From Brevibacterium renqingii (GTDB taxonomy: Bacteria > Actinomycetota > Actinomycetes > Actinomycetales > Brevibacteriaceae): DNA of 64,000 bases. The stretch is taken from NCBI RefSeq assembly GCF_017808105.1, contig NZ_JADBHF010000003.1, positions 1 to 64,000 of the forward strand. Direction: 5' to 3'. Under the pieces are notes generated by a model, which did no database searches, was not told the DNA's origin, and saw only the letters and a list, made by a program, of their open reading frames with translations. Numbering within the stretch: the first letter of the stretch is position 1; each line of letters starts with the position of its first letter. This document shows positions 11,759-19,363 of the stretch, piece by piece. Made by a program: the position numbers and the translations under genes.

Positions 11759-13052
11759 TGACTCTCCGGCCGCGCACACCCGCCGAAGCGGCGTCGCCGG
11801 TGGTGGGCTTTCCGTAGTCGGGCTCCTTCCGCGCTGACGACCAGGTGATGGGGAGCTTGAGCATGCCGCGGAAGACCCAGCCGCCGATCGCCGTGTCGCG
11901 GGTCTCGTCAATGCGCAGTCCCTCGAGGCTGTTGAAGAGCAGGGGAAGAGCCACCTCGGCGATCTCGGCTCGAGCGGCCCAGTTGCCCAGGCACACGTGC
12001 ACGCCTTTGCTGAAGGCCAGGTGCGGTTTCGCTTCGCGGTGGATGTCGAACCGGTCGGCGTGCTCCCACACGGTTTCGTCACGGTTGGCCGAGAGCACGC
12101 AGATGCCCAGCTTCGCTCCTGCCGGCAGGTACGTGCCGGCGAGGACGGTGTCCTGCGTGGTCTGGCGGGAGTACATGCCGATGGGGGCGATCCACCGGAT
12201 GGTCTCCTCGAACACGGTCGGCCACAGCTGTGGATTGGCCATCACGGACTTACGCTGCTCGGGGTGGTTGAACAGGGCGAGCGCGGCGACCCCGAGCGCG
12301 TCGCGGGGCTCGTTGAGTCCTCCGCCGATTGTCATCTTGATGTTCGCTCGGATCTGCTCGACCGGCATGGTTTCACCGGGCATCGACAGGAGGCCCGAGA
12401 TGAGCGAATCGTCGCGGTGGATGAGGTGGTATTCGAGCATCTCGTCGAGTGCCGCGTCGACCTCGTTGAACGAACGCTCCCCTTTGGCCCAGACTTCGGG
12501 GTCGTCAGCGTAGTTGCCGGTCGCGTCGATCATCGTCTGCGACCAGCGCTGCAGGTCAAGCTGGTCGGCGTTGTACAGCCCGAGCATGCGACGCAGGGTT
12601 TCCGCAGCATAGGGCGCGGCGAAGTCCCAGATGAGGTCGGCGTCGGTGCCCTTTTCGATGAGTTGGTCCAAGAGATCCTCGGCGACCTCACGGTACATCG
12701 ACATCCATACACGTTTGACGTAGCCGGGTTTGAGCACCGGCTGCCAGGCTCGGCGCTGCTCATAGTGTTCGGGATCGTCGCGGCGGAGCATGGAATGCCC
12801 CATTGCGCGGATCTGCAGGGAGCCCTCTTCGTTCGCGGAGAAGATGTCCTGGTCATGTTCGGTAGCGCTGACAGCCTCATAGCTGGTGATGAGATAGCGA
12901 TTGACCGCGGGAACCCAATGCACTCCGCCTTCGGCACGAAGCCGTTCATAGATCGGAAACGGGTTCTCATAGAGTTCCGGGATTTTCACCCAGTCCGCCA
13001 CCGGCGCCGAGGTGCCTACTCTGCGAGTGTCCGTGTGTAGCCCGGCAGTCAT
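11658..13052 (-). CDS. Cytochrome P450 with an out-of-phase tail over the reductase gene
   Basis: This is a soluble bacterial P450 monooxygenase. ExxR is in EETIRW (about residues 283-286) and the heme-binding loop is FSKGVHVCLGNW with the thiolate cysteine near residue 354. The I-helix reads IGGGLNEPRDALG in place of the common AGxD/ETT, so the oxygen-activation site is atypical. Three ATGs overlap the start; the third (13052) has best spacing to GAGGAG. The P450 fold should end near PITW (about residue 404); about 60 further codons read out of phase through the reductase start, suggesting a linker, a frameshift or an unusual overlap. The substrate is unknown; its partner is presumably the reductase-flavodoxin at 9965. 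Confidence 0.9.
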   Translation of the reverse strand: MTAGLHTDTRRVGTSAPVADWVKIPELYENPFPIYERLRAEGGVHWVPAVNRYLITSYEAVSATEHDQDIFSANEEGSLQIRAMGHSMLRRDDPEHYEQRRAWQPVLKPGYVKRVWMSMYREVAEDLLDQLIEKGTDADLIWDFAAPYAAETLRRMLGLYNADQLDLQRWSQTMIDATGNYADDPEVWAKGERSFNEVDAALDEMLEYHLIHRDDSLISGLLSMPGETMPVEQIRANIKMTIGGGLNEPRDALGVAALALFNHPEQRKSVMANPQLWPTVFEETIRWIAPIGMYSRQTTQDTVLAGTYLPAGAKLGICVLSANRDETVWEHADRFDIHREAKPHLAFSKGVHVCLGNWAARAEIAEVALPLLFNSLEGLRIDETRDTAIGGWVFRGMLKLPITWSSARKEPDYGKPTTGDAASAGVRGRRVIGPQGRDHRCRTRRVLQREGDPAAGPRIPCRCL

Positions 13053-13087
13053 CATCATCTCCTCATCGTTGAGAACGTACTATCAGC

Positions 13088-13103
13088 GCGATCATGTGAT
13101 CGC
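13088..13103. promoter_or_regulatory. 16-base perfect palindrome in the P450 promoter region
   Basis: GCGATCATGTGATCGC lies about 35 bases upstream of the P450 start, within the 128-base gap between the P450 and LysR genes. It has operator-like symmetry and could bind the LysR protein or another regulator. The call rests only on symmetry and location. Confidence 0.45.
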
Positions 13104-13144
13104 CTTCACAGCCCAGTCTGCGACGACTACTATGAAAGGAAAAG

Positions 13145-13170
13145 CGGAATTATTCTGATTACTAATCCGG
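13145..13170. promoter_or_regulatory. Imperfect inverted repeat next to the lysR start, possible LTTR box
   Basis: The arms CGGAATTA and TAATCCGG flank TTCTGATTAC, so the core reads ATT-N9-AAT, the kind of partly dyadic A/T-edged site LysR-type regulators bind. It ends ten bases before the lysR ATG, in a place suited to autoregulation and divergent control of the P450 operon. Binding is inferred. Confidence 0.4.
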
Positions 13171-13180
13171 AAAAACGAAT

Positions 13181-14095
13181 ATGCACTCTGACCACACTCC
13201 GAACTTCACCTTGCGACAACTTTCCTATCTGCTCACGGCTGCCAAGATGGGAACGATCTCAGCTGCGGCAGCAGAGCTGCATGTCTCCTCCTCAGCGATC
13301 TCAGATTCGATTACAGCTCTCGAACATCAGATGGATGCGCAGCTCTGCATCCGGAGAAAAGCACAGGGGTTGGTACTCACCGCGGCTGGGAGGCAATTGG
13401 CCGCTCGGGCGACCAGCCTCATTTCTGAGGCGAACGAACTCGAGCGTGAGCTCAGAACGAGAGACGGAGAACTGGCCGGACCGATCACAATCGGCTGCTA
13501 TCCGACTCTGGCCCCGATGATCCTTCCCGTTCTGCTTGATGAGTTCGGCCAGCAGCACCCCAAAGTGAGTCTCGAGATCGTCGAGACTACGCAGGACCGA
13601 TTGACCGGAACTCTGGAGTCCGGAGAGATCGACGTCGCTTTCGTCTACGAGACGCTCATTCCGGGGACCCCGAACCACGCAAGGCTCTTCGCGCAGCCTG
13701 CCCATGTCATCCTGGCAGCAGATGATCCCTTCGCCGCGCGAGAGACTGTTCGCCTGGAGGATCTCGTCGAACGGGACATGATCCTCCTCGACTCCCCTCC
13801 TTCGAGCCAACACACGCTGGGCATGTTCCACGAGCGTGATTTGGTGCCAAGGATCCGTCACCGAACGACCAGCTACGAGGTCGTGAGAACGCTTGTCGGT
13901 CGCGGACTCGGCTACGGAATCCTGGTGCAGAGGCTGACGAACACTGCCAGTTATGAGGGGTATCCCCTGGTCGTCAAAGAGATCGAGCCGGCAGTTGAAC
14001 CCGTCGGCGTCGACATGATCTGGCCATCCGATCACGCTGCGCCGATGCGGTCACAAGCGTTGGTCCAGTTCGCGAGGAACCATCAGTGGATCTGA
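13181..14095 (+). CDS. LysR-family transcriptional regulator
   Basis: The product has 304 residues. The N-terminal winged helix-turn-helix (FTLRQLSYLLTAAKMGTIS, then AAELHVSSSAISDSI) is typical of LysR proteins, and residues 95-300 form the two-lobed periplasmic-binding-like effector domain starting with LAGPITIGCYPTLAP. It is transcribed away from the P450 operon across a 128-base shared control region, the usual arrangement for a LysR regulator of the neighbouring operon. The inducer is probably the P450 substrate or its product, by inference only. Confidence 0.92.
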   Translation: MHSDHTPNFTLRQLSYLLTAAKMGTISAAAAELHVSSSAISDSITALEHQMDAQLCIRRKAQGLVLTAAGRQLAARATSLISEANELERELRTRDGELAGPITIGCYPTLAPMILPVLLDEFGQQHPKVSLEIVETTQDRLTGTLESGEIDVAFVYETLIPGTPNHARLFAQPAHVILAADDPFAARETVRLEDLVERDMILLDSPPSSQHTLGMFHERDLVPRIRHRTTSYEVVRTLVGRGLGYGILVQRLTNTASYEGYPLVVKEIEPAVEPVGVDMIWPSDHAAPMRSQALVQFARNHQWI

Positions 14096-14123
14096 TAAGG
14101 CCGCGTCGAACGAATCACGGCGG

Positions 14124-14783
14124 TCACTCCACCGTGATCCCGAGCTCCTGGGCGAAGAGTTCAGCGAAGAGCATCAACTGCATCTCGTCGATCGTGGCTC
14201 CGCGCAGTGAGTGGACGCCGGAAATCTTGTGCGGCTGCAGTCCTCGAAGATCGACGTTGCCCAAGATCGCTCCCTCACATTGGAACGCACCCACGTTGCT
14301 GCCTGAGAAGGCCACTCGGCTGACCTTGGCACGGTCGAGGTCGATCTCGTCGATGACGCAGTCTCGGAACTCAACGTCGGTGAGTTTCGCCCCACGCAGG
14401 TTGAGATAGGTGATGCGGCAGTTCTCGAACCGGACTTTCTCCCACACGTTATCGTGGACGACCCCGGCGCCGATCCGTGTTCCGGTGATCTCGGTGCGGT
14501 TGAGGCCGCCTCGGGGCATCATCCACGTATCGGCCCGGGATTCCTCGATGCGCGTCCCTGAGAAGCGGGCACCTGTCAGGTTGACTGGCGACTCTGCCTC
14601 GCCGAAGTTGACCCGACTCAATGAGCAGTCGAGGAACGTGGCCTGGGTGGAATCGATCTCTGTGAGGTCGAGATCGGTGAAGTCCATGCTTTCAAGGAAC
14701 TCTTCGGGCCCGAGGTCACCGAGATAGCCGGAGACCAGTGAGCCCAGGCTGACCTTGGGACTGCGAGGAGATTCGGTCGTCAT
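14124..14783 (-). CDS. Pentapeptide-repeat protein
   Basis: This 219-residue protein contains degenerate A(D/N)LxX five-residue repeats over residues 38-190, for example ATFLDCSLSRVNFGEAE, NLTGARFSGTRI, NLRGAKLTDVEFRDCVID and AILGNVDLRGLQ. Such repeats fold into a right-handed quadrilateral beta-helix. Some family members (MfpA, Qnr) mimic DNA and protect gyrase, but most have no known role, and this one cannot be assigned. It is a single gene convergent with lysR. Confidence 0.85.
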   Translation of the reverse strand: MTTESPRSPKVSLGSLVSGYLGDLGPEEFLESMDFTDLDLTEIDSTQATFLDCSLSRVNFGEAESPVNLTGARFSGTRIEESRADTWMMPRGGLNRTEITGTRIGAGVVHDNVWEKVRFENCRITYLNLRGAKLTDVEFRDCVIDEIDLDRAKVSRVAFSGSNVGAFQCEGAILGNVDLRGLQPHKISGVHSLRGATIDEMQLMLFAELFAQELGITVE

Positions 14784-14929
14784 AGCCTCACGGTATCGGG
14801 TATGCCCGACACAGCAGGTCCGCGCCCTTTCGTAGGAGATCCAGTTCCCTTGTCATTAAACTGCAAGGAACATCCCCGCACGGGCTGCTGCGGACAGTTC
14901 GCAGACCGAGGAGCTGATCGCCGAGTAGG

Positions 14930-15199
14930 TTAAGCCGCTGACTCCCTGGTCGGAATCTGCCGCACGAAGTCGAACTTTCTCGCCGCCAGGCGGTATCGGA
15001 AGTAATCTCCGAAAACCAGGGCAGGCAGCGTTATTGTGACGAGGAAACGTGGGACCGAGGGGGAGGCTTCGGTCCCGAAGCCGATGGCCCAGAACAACGC
15101 TGCGACAGCAATACATGCGGTGACGGAGGTCAGCACATCGTTGAGGCATGTCGCGCGCATTCCCGAAAGCGTCTGCGGCTGAAGATTCGTGCCGGTCAT
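14930..15199 (-). CDS. Small hypothetical membrane protein
   Basis: The product is 89 residues from ATG 15199, preceded by a GGAG/GAGG run; an in-frame GTG at 15223 is the alternative start. Two hydrophobic segments (VTACIAVAALFWAIGFG and FLVTITLPALVFGDYF) are followed by a basic tail, so it is probably a two-span inner-membrane protein. No family was recognised. Downstream on the same strand there is no gene until the pentapeptide-repeat protein. Confidence 0.5.
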   Translation of the reverse strand: MTGTNLQPQTLSGMRATCLNDVLTSVTACIAVAALFWAIGFGTEASPSVPRFLVTITLPALVFGDYFRYRLAARKFDFVRQIPTRESAA

Positions 15200-15356
15200 T
15201 GCCTCGCTCCGTCCTGCGCTCACCGTTTAACGAACAGGTCCCTTGTTTTCAGGATAACGGAAGTCGCGATGACATGAAATCATACGTAAACACGCAACGA
15301 CGCTGCTGCGCTCCAAACGGAAACCTCACGGATTCCGAATCGAGGGCGCGGCCGTC

Positions 15357-16178
15357 TCACATCCGCTGGTTCCGCGCGCTCTCGTAGATGCACACGCCCG
15401 CAGCGGTACCGAGGTTGAGACTTTCCGCCGAGCCGTAGATCGGCACAGCCACGGATGCATCGCACAGTTCCAGATCGTCGACGCTCATCCCCCAAGCCTC
15501 ATTGCCGAACACCCATGCGGTTCGGACGGTCAGATCGAGCCCGGTGTCCCACGGGTGGTGAAGGTCGTGAGCTTCATCGTTTGCGTCGGCGGCGAGGACC
15601 TGCAGGCCACGAGCGCGTGCGAGTTCGGTCACCTCTGAGAGTCCGACTCCGATGACGACGGGGATGTGGAAGAGCGAACCCACGGTAGAGCGGACGGTCT
15701 TGTCGTTGTAGACATCCACCGACGACGAGGTGAGCACGACAGCATCGGCGCCGGCAGCATCGGCCAGACGGATGATCGTGCCCGCATTGCCGGGGTCACG
15801 AACCTGCGAGAGCACGACGACGAGCTGTGCTTCCTTGTTCACCACCGAGGTCAGCTCCACATCCAGGGCCTTGCACACGGCCACCACGCCCTGAGAGTGC
15901 ACTGTCGTCGCGAGCTCCGTGAGCACCTCGGGAGTGACGATGCTCGCCTGGAGGCGTCCGTGCTTGGCCGCGGCCAGGAACTCCGGATGGTTCTCGGCGG
16001 CTTCCTCGGTGATGAAGAGCTCTACAACAGACCCCTTACGAGCCAGAGCCTCGCGCACGGCCTGTGGCCCCTCGACGAGGAACTGCCCGGTCGCCTTGCG
16101 GTCACGACGCTTGAGCAGCTTTGCGGCATTCTTGATCCGCTTCGACTGGGGCGAGGAGATGACGTCTGGGAGCTTCAT
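15357..16178 (-). CDS. TrmH/SpoU-family RNA 2'-O-methyltransferase
   Basis: The 273-residue product has an N-terminal substrate-binding domain (residues 1-95, FLVEGPQAVREAL) and a C-terminal SPOUT knot with the three family motifs: NAGTIIRLADAAGADAVVL, WVFGNEAWGMS and VPIYGSAESLNLGTAAGV. It transfers a methyl group from S-adenosylmethionine to a ribose in rRNA or tRNA; the target base cannot be read from sequence. It follows rplT on the same strand after a terminator-like hairpin, a common place for this gene in actinobacteria. Confidence 0.92.
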   Translation of the reverse strand: MKLPDVISSPQSKRIKNAAKLLKRRDRKATGQFLVEGPQAVREALARKGSVVELFITEEAAENHPEFLAAAKHGRLQASIVTPEVLTELATTVHSQGVVAVCKALDVELTSVVNKEAQLVVVLSQVRDPGNAGTIIRLADAAGADAVVLTSSSVDVYNDKTVRSTVGSLFHIPVVIGVGLSEVTELARARGLQVLAADANDEAHDLHHPWDTGLDLTVRTAWVFGNEAWGMSVDDLELCDASVAVPIYGSAESLNLGTAAGVCIYESARNQRM

Positions 16179-16244
16179 GCGTGCGTGGTCCTAAGAATTG
16201 AGGGAGCGAATGTAAGGCAGAGACGAACTCTGCCCGAACAGACT

Positions 16245-16279
16245 CAACGGCCCCGAACCATGTCAGTTCGGGGCCGTTG
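16245..16279 (-). terminator. Terminator-like hairpin after rplT
   Basis: The arms CAACGGCCCCGAAC and GTTCGGGGCCGTTG form a perfect 14-bp stem with a seven-base loop, 40 bases downstream of the rplT stop and ahead of the RNA methyltransferase gene. It probably separates, or attenuates read-through from, the infC-rpmI-rplT operon. Confidence 0.7.
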
Positions 16280-16318
16280 GCAGTCACCGAGGTGACCGGA
16301 GTCTTAAGATGACGCTGC

Positions 16319-16708
16319 TCAGGCGGCGTCGGTCTTCGCTGCGTTGACGTCAGCAGGAAGAGCGTCCTTGGCGACCTTGACCAGGTGCGCGAAGGTGGCC
16401 GAGTCGTTGACAGCGAGCTCGGCGAGCATGCGACGGTCGACCTCGACGCCAGCGGCCTTGAGGCCCTGGATGAAACGGTTGTAAGTCATGCCGTTGGCGC
16501 GGGCGCCGGCATTGATGCGCTGGATCCAGAGGCGACGGAAGTCACCCTTGCGCTTGCGACGGTCACGGTAGCTGTAGACCAGCGAATGGATGACCTGTTC
16601 CTTGGCCTTGCGGTACAGGCGCGAGCGCTGTCCGCGGTAGCCGCTTGCCCGGTCGAGGATGACCCGGCGCTTCTTGTGAGCGTTGACCGCTCTCTTCACA
16701 CGTGCCAC
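16319..16708 (-). CDS. rplT: 50S ribosomal protein L20
   Basis: The 129-residue product begins [15 protein letters not shown] and continues with the conserved basic [15 protein letters not shown] and [15 protein letters not shown] segments of L20, which binds 23S rRNA early in 50S assembly. A C-terminal extension of about ten residues (NAAKTDAA) exceeds the usual length. The start is GTG with AAGGAG upstream. It is the third gene of the infC-rpmI-rplT operon; in other bacteria L20 also represses this operon. Confidence 0.98.
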   Translation of the reverse strand: MARVKRAVNAHKKRRVILDRASGYRGQRSRLYRKAKEQVIHSLVYSYRDRRKRKGDFRRLWIQRINAGARANGMTYNRFIQGLKAAGVEVDRRMLAELAVNDSATFAHLVKVAKDALPADVNAAKTDAA

Positions 16709-16837
16709 GTGTTACTCCTTCGAAGAATTCTTATCTGCCGGCGGTGCCGGACTCTGGTTCAAGCTGTGGGAGCCGATGACCGGCTGCCCGGGGATGTGTC
16801 CCGGAATCTGCCCGGAACGAAGACCCGTGAAAGGGTC

Positions 16838-17044
16838 TCACCTGCCCTTGAGCTTGCCCAGAAGCTTGCGGGCCTTGGCGCGATCTCCGCCGGTGATCTC
16901 CTGGTCGGTGGCCACGCGACGCTTACGCGCCGAGGTCTTGCCCTCGAACTTGTGCTGGTTGTTCACGCCTTCGCGCATGATCTTGCCAGTGCCAGTCACG
17001 CGCATGCGCTTCTTGGCGCTGCTGTTCGTCTTCTGCTTCGGCAT
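16838..17044 (-). CDS. rpmI: 50S ribosomal protein L35
   Basis: This small basic protein of 68 residues begins MPKQKTNSSAKKRMRVTGTG and ends in the conserved DRAKARKLLGKLKGR-type tail of L35. Length and position between infC and rplT are exactly those of the family. A gap of 129 bases separates it from rplT, and about 100 bases separate it from infC. Confidence 0.97.
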   Translation of the reverse strand: MPKQKTNSSAKKRMRVTGTGKIMREGVNNQHKFEGKTSARKRRVATDQEITGGDRAKARKLLGKLKGR

Positions 17045-17144
17045 GGTGCCGTTCTCCTTTGCAATTCGTTGCAGGCGGTGACCGCCGGCAACTACTTCAC
17101 ACGCACAGACCCGTCGGGCCTCGAACGCGACGTTACCTAACTTC

Positions 17145-17774
17145 TCACGCGTCCGGGTTGGCTGCGTTCTTCTCTGCAGCGACCCGATCGCGACGGGACT
17201 TCACCTCAGCGGTCTTGCCCTTGGCACCTGCTGATGCCTTCCGGGCCTCCGCCTTGGCGTCAGACTTTGACTTGAGTGGGGCGATGACCATCACCATGTT
17301 GCGTCCGTCGACTCGCGGGGAGGACTCGACGGTGCCGAGGTCCGACACATCTTCGGCGAGGCGGTTGAGCAGCTTGATGCCCATCTCGGGGCGGGACTGC
17401 TCACGGCCACGGAACATGATCATGACCTTGACCTTGTCGCCGCCTTCGAGGAAGCGGGTGACGTGGCCCTTCTTCGTCTCATAATCGTGTTCGTCGATCT
17501 TGAGACGGAAACGAATCTCCTTGAGCGCAGTGTTCGCCTGATTCTTCCGGGCTTCCCTGGCCTTCTGAGCAGATTCGTACTTGAACTTTCCGTAGTCCAT
17601 GAGCTTGGCTACGGGTGGCTTCGCCTGCGGTGCTACCTCGACGAGATCGAGATCCGCCTCGCGGGCGAGATCGAGTGCCTTGCGAATGGCAACGATACCG
17701 ACCTGTTCACCATTGGGTCCGACCAACCGAACCTCGGGAACCCGAATCCGGTCATTGATGCGCGTCTCGCTGAT
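17145..17774 (-). CDS. infC: Translation initiation factor IF-3, AUC start codon
   Basis: IF-3 binds the 30S subunit and rejects wrong start codons. The 209-residue product has the N-domain ([20 protein letters not shown]), the lysine-rich linker and the C-domain ([16 protein letters not shown]), plus a basic Ala/Lys-rich tail. There is no ATG, GTG or TTG before the conserved [13 protein letters not shown]. The only start that keeps it is ATC (17772-17774), eight bases after AAGGAG. A non-canonical AUU/AUC start is the classic means by which IF-3 limits its own synthesis. A TTG start at 17726 would delete conserved residues. Confidence 0.93.
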   Translation of the reverse strand: MSETRINDRIRVPEVRLVGPNGEQVGIVAIRKALDLAREADLDLVEVAPQAKPPVAKLMDYGKFKYESAQKAREARKNQANTALKEIRFRLKIDEHDYETKKGHVTRFLEGGDKVKVMIMFRGREQSRPEMGIKLLNRLAEDVSDLGTVESSPRVDGRNMVMVIAPLKSKSDAKAEARKASAGAKGKTAEVKSRRDRVAAEKNAANPDA

Positions 17775-17813
17775 GTGTTCACTCCTTTTTGCTCAAATGT
17801 GGTCGTGACAACG

Positions 17814-17849
17814 AAAAAGGCTCCCGTTGACACACATGCCAAGGGAGCC
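17814..17849 (-). terminator. Leader terminator (attenuator) upstream of infC
   Basis: On the minus strand GGCTCCC pairs with GGGAGCC around a 17-base loop and is followed immediately by TTTTT, making a textbook intrinsic terminator about 40 bases before the infC start. Because it lies in the 5' leader of the operon, it most likely acts as a regulated attenuator. L20-controlled attenuation of this operon is known in Firmicutes; whether L20 or another signal acts here is not shown. Confidence 0.7.
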
Positions 17850-18081
17850 TGCACACTCGAGCAGCACGGAGAACCGTACAACTTCGGTGATACACCTCGA
17901 TCCGGAACCCGTACGGACACGTGCCCTTCAGGCCAGATCTTTGGACCCGATCGCTCTTCGCGATCAAGGTGGGAGTCAGACTCCGCTTCGCACCAGCCTC
18001 CAGTGTACTACGCATCATGACTCTTCGCACATCGAGACCCTGAGGTGACCGGCAGATTGATTTATATGTCAAGCTTATGGC

Positions 18082-18453
18082 ATGAGTTCTGAAGATTCCG
18101 TTCCCGCCGAGGCGATCGCCGAAGTCACCCGCGACATCGCCGAGGTGCCCGCCGTCGAGGTCATCACCTCCAGCGCCGTCCATCTCATGTCCGCCGCCGC
18201 CATCAAGTGCGGCCTGGCCGAGGACACCCCCGAGGGTCCCGGCTCCGACCTCAAGGACCTCGACGAGGCCCGCAAACTCATCACCGCTCTGGCCGGATTC
18301 GTCACCGGCGCGGCCACGGTGATCGGCGATCACCACGCCCGCCCGCTGCGCGATGGACTGCGCAGCCTGCAGCTGGCCTTCCGCGAGGCCTCCGAGCTCC
18401 CCGACGCCCCGGGCGAAGGCCCCGGAGAGAAGTTCACCGGCCCCGTCCGCTGA
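18082..18453 (+). CDS. DUF1844 family protein
   Basis: The 123-residue protein has the DUF1844 core VEVITSSAVHLMSAAAIKCG followed by DLDEARKLITALAGFVTGAA and a Pro/Gly-rich tail. It is conserved beside infC in many actinobacteria, divergent as here. Its function is unknown. No clear Shine-Dalgarno sequence precedes ATG 18082, and an A/T-rich TTTATATG lies just upstream, so the transcript may be nearly leaderless. Confidence 0.88.
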   Translation: MSSEDSVPAEAIAEVTRDIAEVPAVEVITSSAVHLMSAAAIKCGLAEDTPEGPGSDLKDLDEARKLITALAGFVTGAATVIGDHHARPLRDGLRSLQLAFREASELPDAPGEGPGEKFTGPVR

Positions 18454-18502
18454 CGCGCTCTCCCCCGTCGGCACCCTCGCGGTGTCGCCTGACCGTCTGT
18501 CA

Positions 18503-18540
18503 GACTGCGGCCCCCGAACATTCGGTCGGGGGCCGCAGTC
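18503..18540. terminator. Bidirectional terminator
   Basis: A perfect 15-bp stem with arms GACTGCGGCCCCCGA and TCGGGGGCCGCAGTC and an eight-base loop sits between the convergent DUF1844 gene (+) and tetR-type gene (-), six bases before the latter's stop codon. Confidence 0.8.
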
Positions 18541-18546
18541 ATGCCC

Positions 18547-19206
18547 TCACTCGCCGAGGCTGCTGATGACCCCGCGCATGAGTTCGTCTTCGACGCCGTC
18601 GAGCCCCGGGCCGAACTGACCGAAGCGCAGAGCGTTGATCAGTCCGATGGCGGCGACCCAGATCGTCACGGTGGACATGATCACCGCGTCCTCGTGCTCG
18701 AGGCCGAGTTCCGCCAGACCCTCACGCAGCGGCTGCAGTGCCGCTGCAGACGGGAGCGGCTCAGGGGTGGGCCCCTCGTCGCCGGCGCTGTCGGCGACCA
18801 GCCGCGCAAGAGCGATCATGATCCGCGTTCCGGGCACGACGGTCTCCTCGCGGGGTGCCTCATAGTCGGCGATCGGCGTTCCGTAGATGAGTGCCCACCG
18901 ATTCGGGTGGGCCCGCGACCACTCGAGCATCGCCAGCGCCAGAACTGCCACGCTCCGCTCCTTCGCCAGGGCCTCGTCGACGAAGTCTGCGATCTGATCG
19001 AAGGCATCGCGGATGAGGATCGTCAGCAGTTCATCGCGGTTCCTCACGTAGCGGTAGACCGCGCTCGAGACGACGCCGAGCTCGCGGGCGATCGCACGCA
19101 GCGAGACCCCCTCAATCCCGTCCTCGTCGACCATCCTATTACCGATCGCTGTGATCTGCGCTTCTGTTTCGAGGCGTGCGCGCTGCCGCGGGGTCGTGTC
19201 CGTCAT
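18547..19206 (-). CDS. TetR-family transcriptional regulator
   Basis: The 219-residue product has an N-terminal helix-turn-helix (ARLETEAQITAIGNRMVDED, then SLRAIARELGVVSSAVYRYV) and a C-terminal ligand/dimer domain with the WSRAHPNRWALIYGTP segment common in TetR proteins. It is divergent from the reductase gene at 19364, and the gap holds two copies of a palindromic site, so it probably represses both genes. The ligand is unknown. Confidence 0.93.
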   Translation of the reverse strand: MTDTTPRQRARLETEAQITAIGNRMVDEDGIEGVSLRAIARELGVVSSAVYRYVRNRDELLTILIRDAFDQIADFVDEALAKERSVAVLALAMLEWSRAHPNRWALIYGTPIADYEAPREETVVPGTRIMIALARLVADSAGDEGPTPEPLPSAAALQPLREGLAELGLEHEDAVIMSTVTIWVAAIGLINALRFGQFGPGLDGVEDELMRGVISSLGE

Positions 19207-19242
19207 GACTTCACCCTACTTTCAGAGATCAGGCACAACAAC

Positions 19243-19264
19243 AGTGAGCAGTGCTCTTGCTTTG
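19243..19264. promoter_or_regulatory. TetR-type operator, copy 1
   Basis: This 22-base element has the palindromic core GAGCAGTGCTC (19246-19256) followed by TTGCTTTG. A near-identical element lies exactly 50 bases downstream. The site is 37 bases upstream of the tetR-type gene's ATG. Confidence 0.65.
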
Positions 19265-19292
19265 GGCGGATGAGGGAGCTACGCTGAATTTC

Positions 19293-19314
19293 AGAGAGCA
19301 CCGCTCTTGTTTTG
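19293..19314. promoter_or_regulatory. TetR-type operator, copy 2
   Basis: The palindromic core is GAGCACCGCTC (19296-19306) followed by TTGTTTTG. It matches copy 1 at 18 of 22 positions by hand alignment. It lies 50 bases before the reductase ATG, a place suited to blocking its promoter. Confidence 0.65.
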
Positions 19315-19363
19315 TTCGGCATCACTGCCAAGTTTGTTAGGCACCACTGTCAGGGAGGACCTC

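Noticed and set aside
11759..12082. Upstream extension of the reductase frame to 12082
   Set aside because: This stretch is the P450 heme-binding region read out of frame and has no conserved residues.
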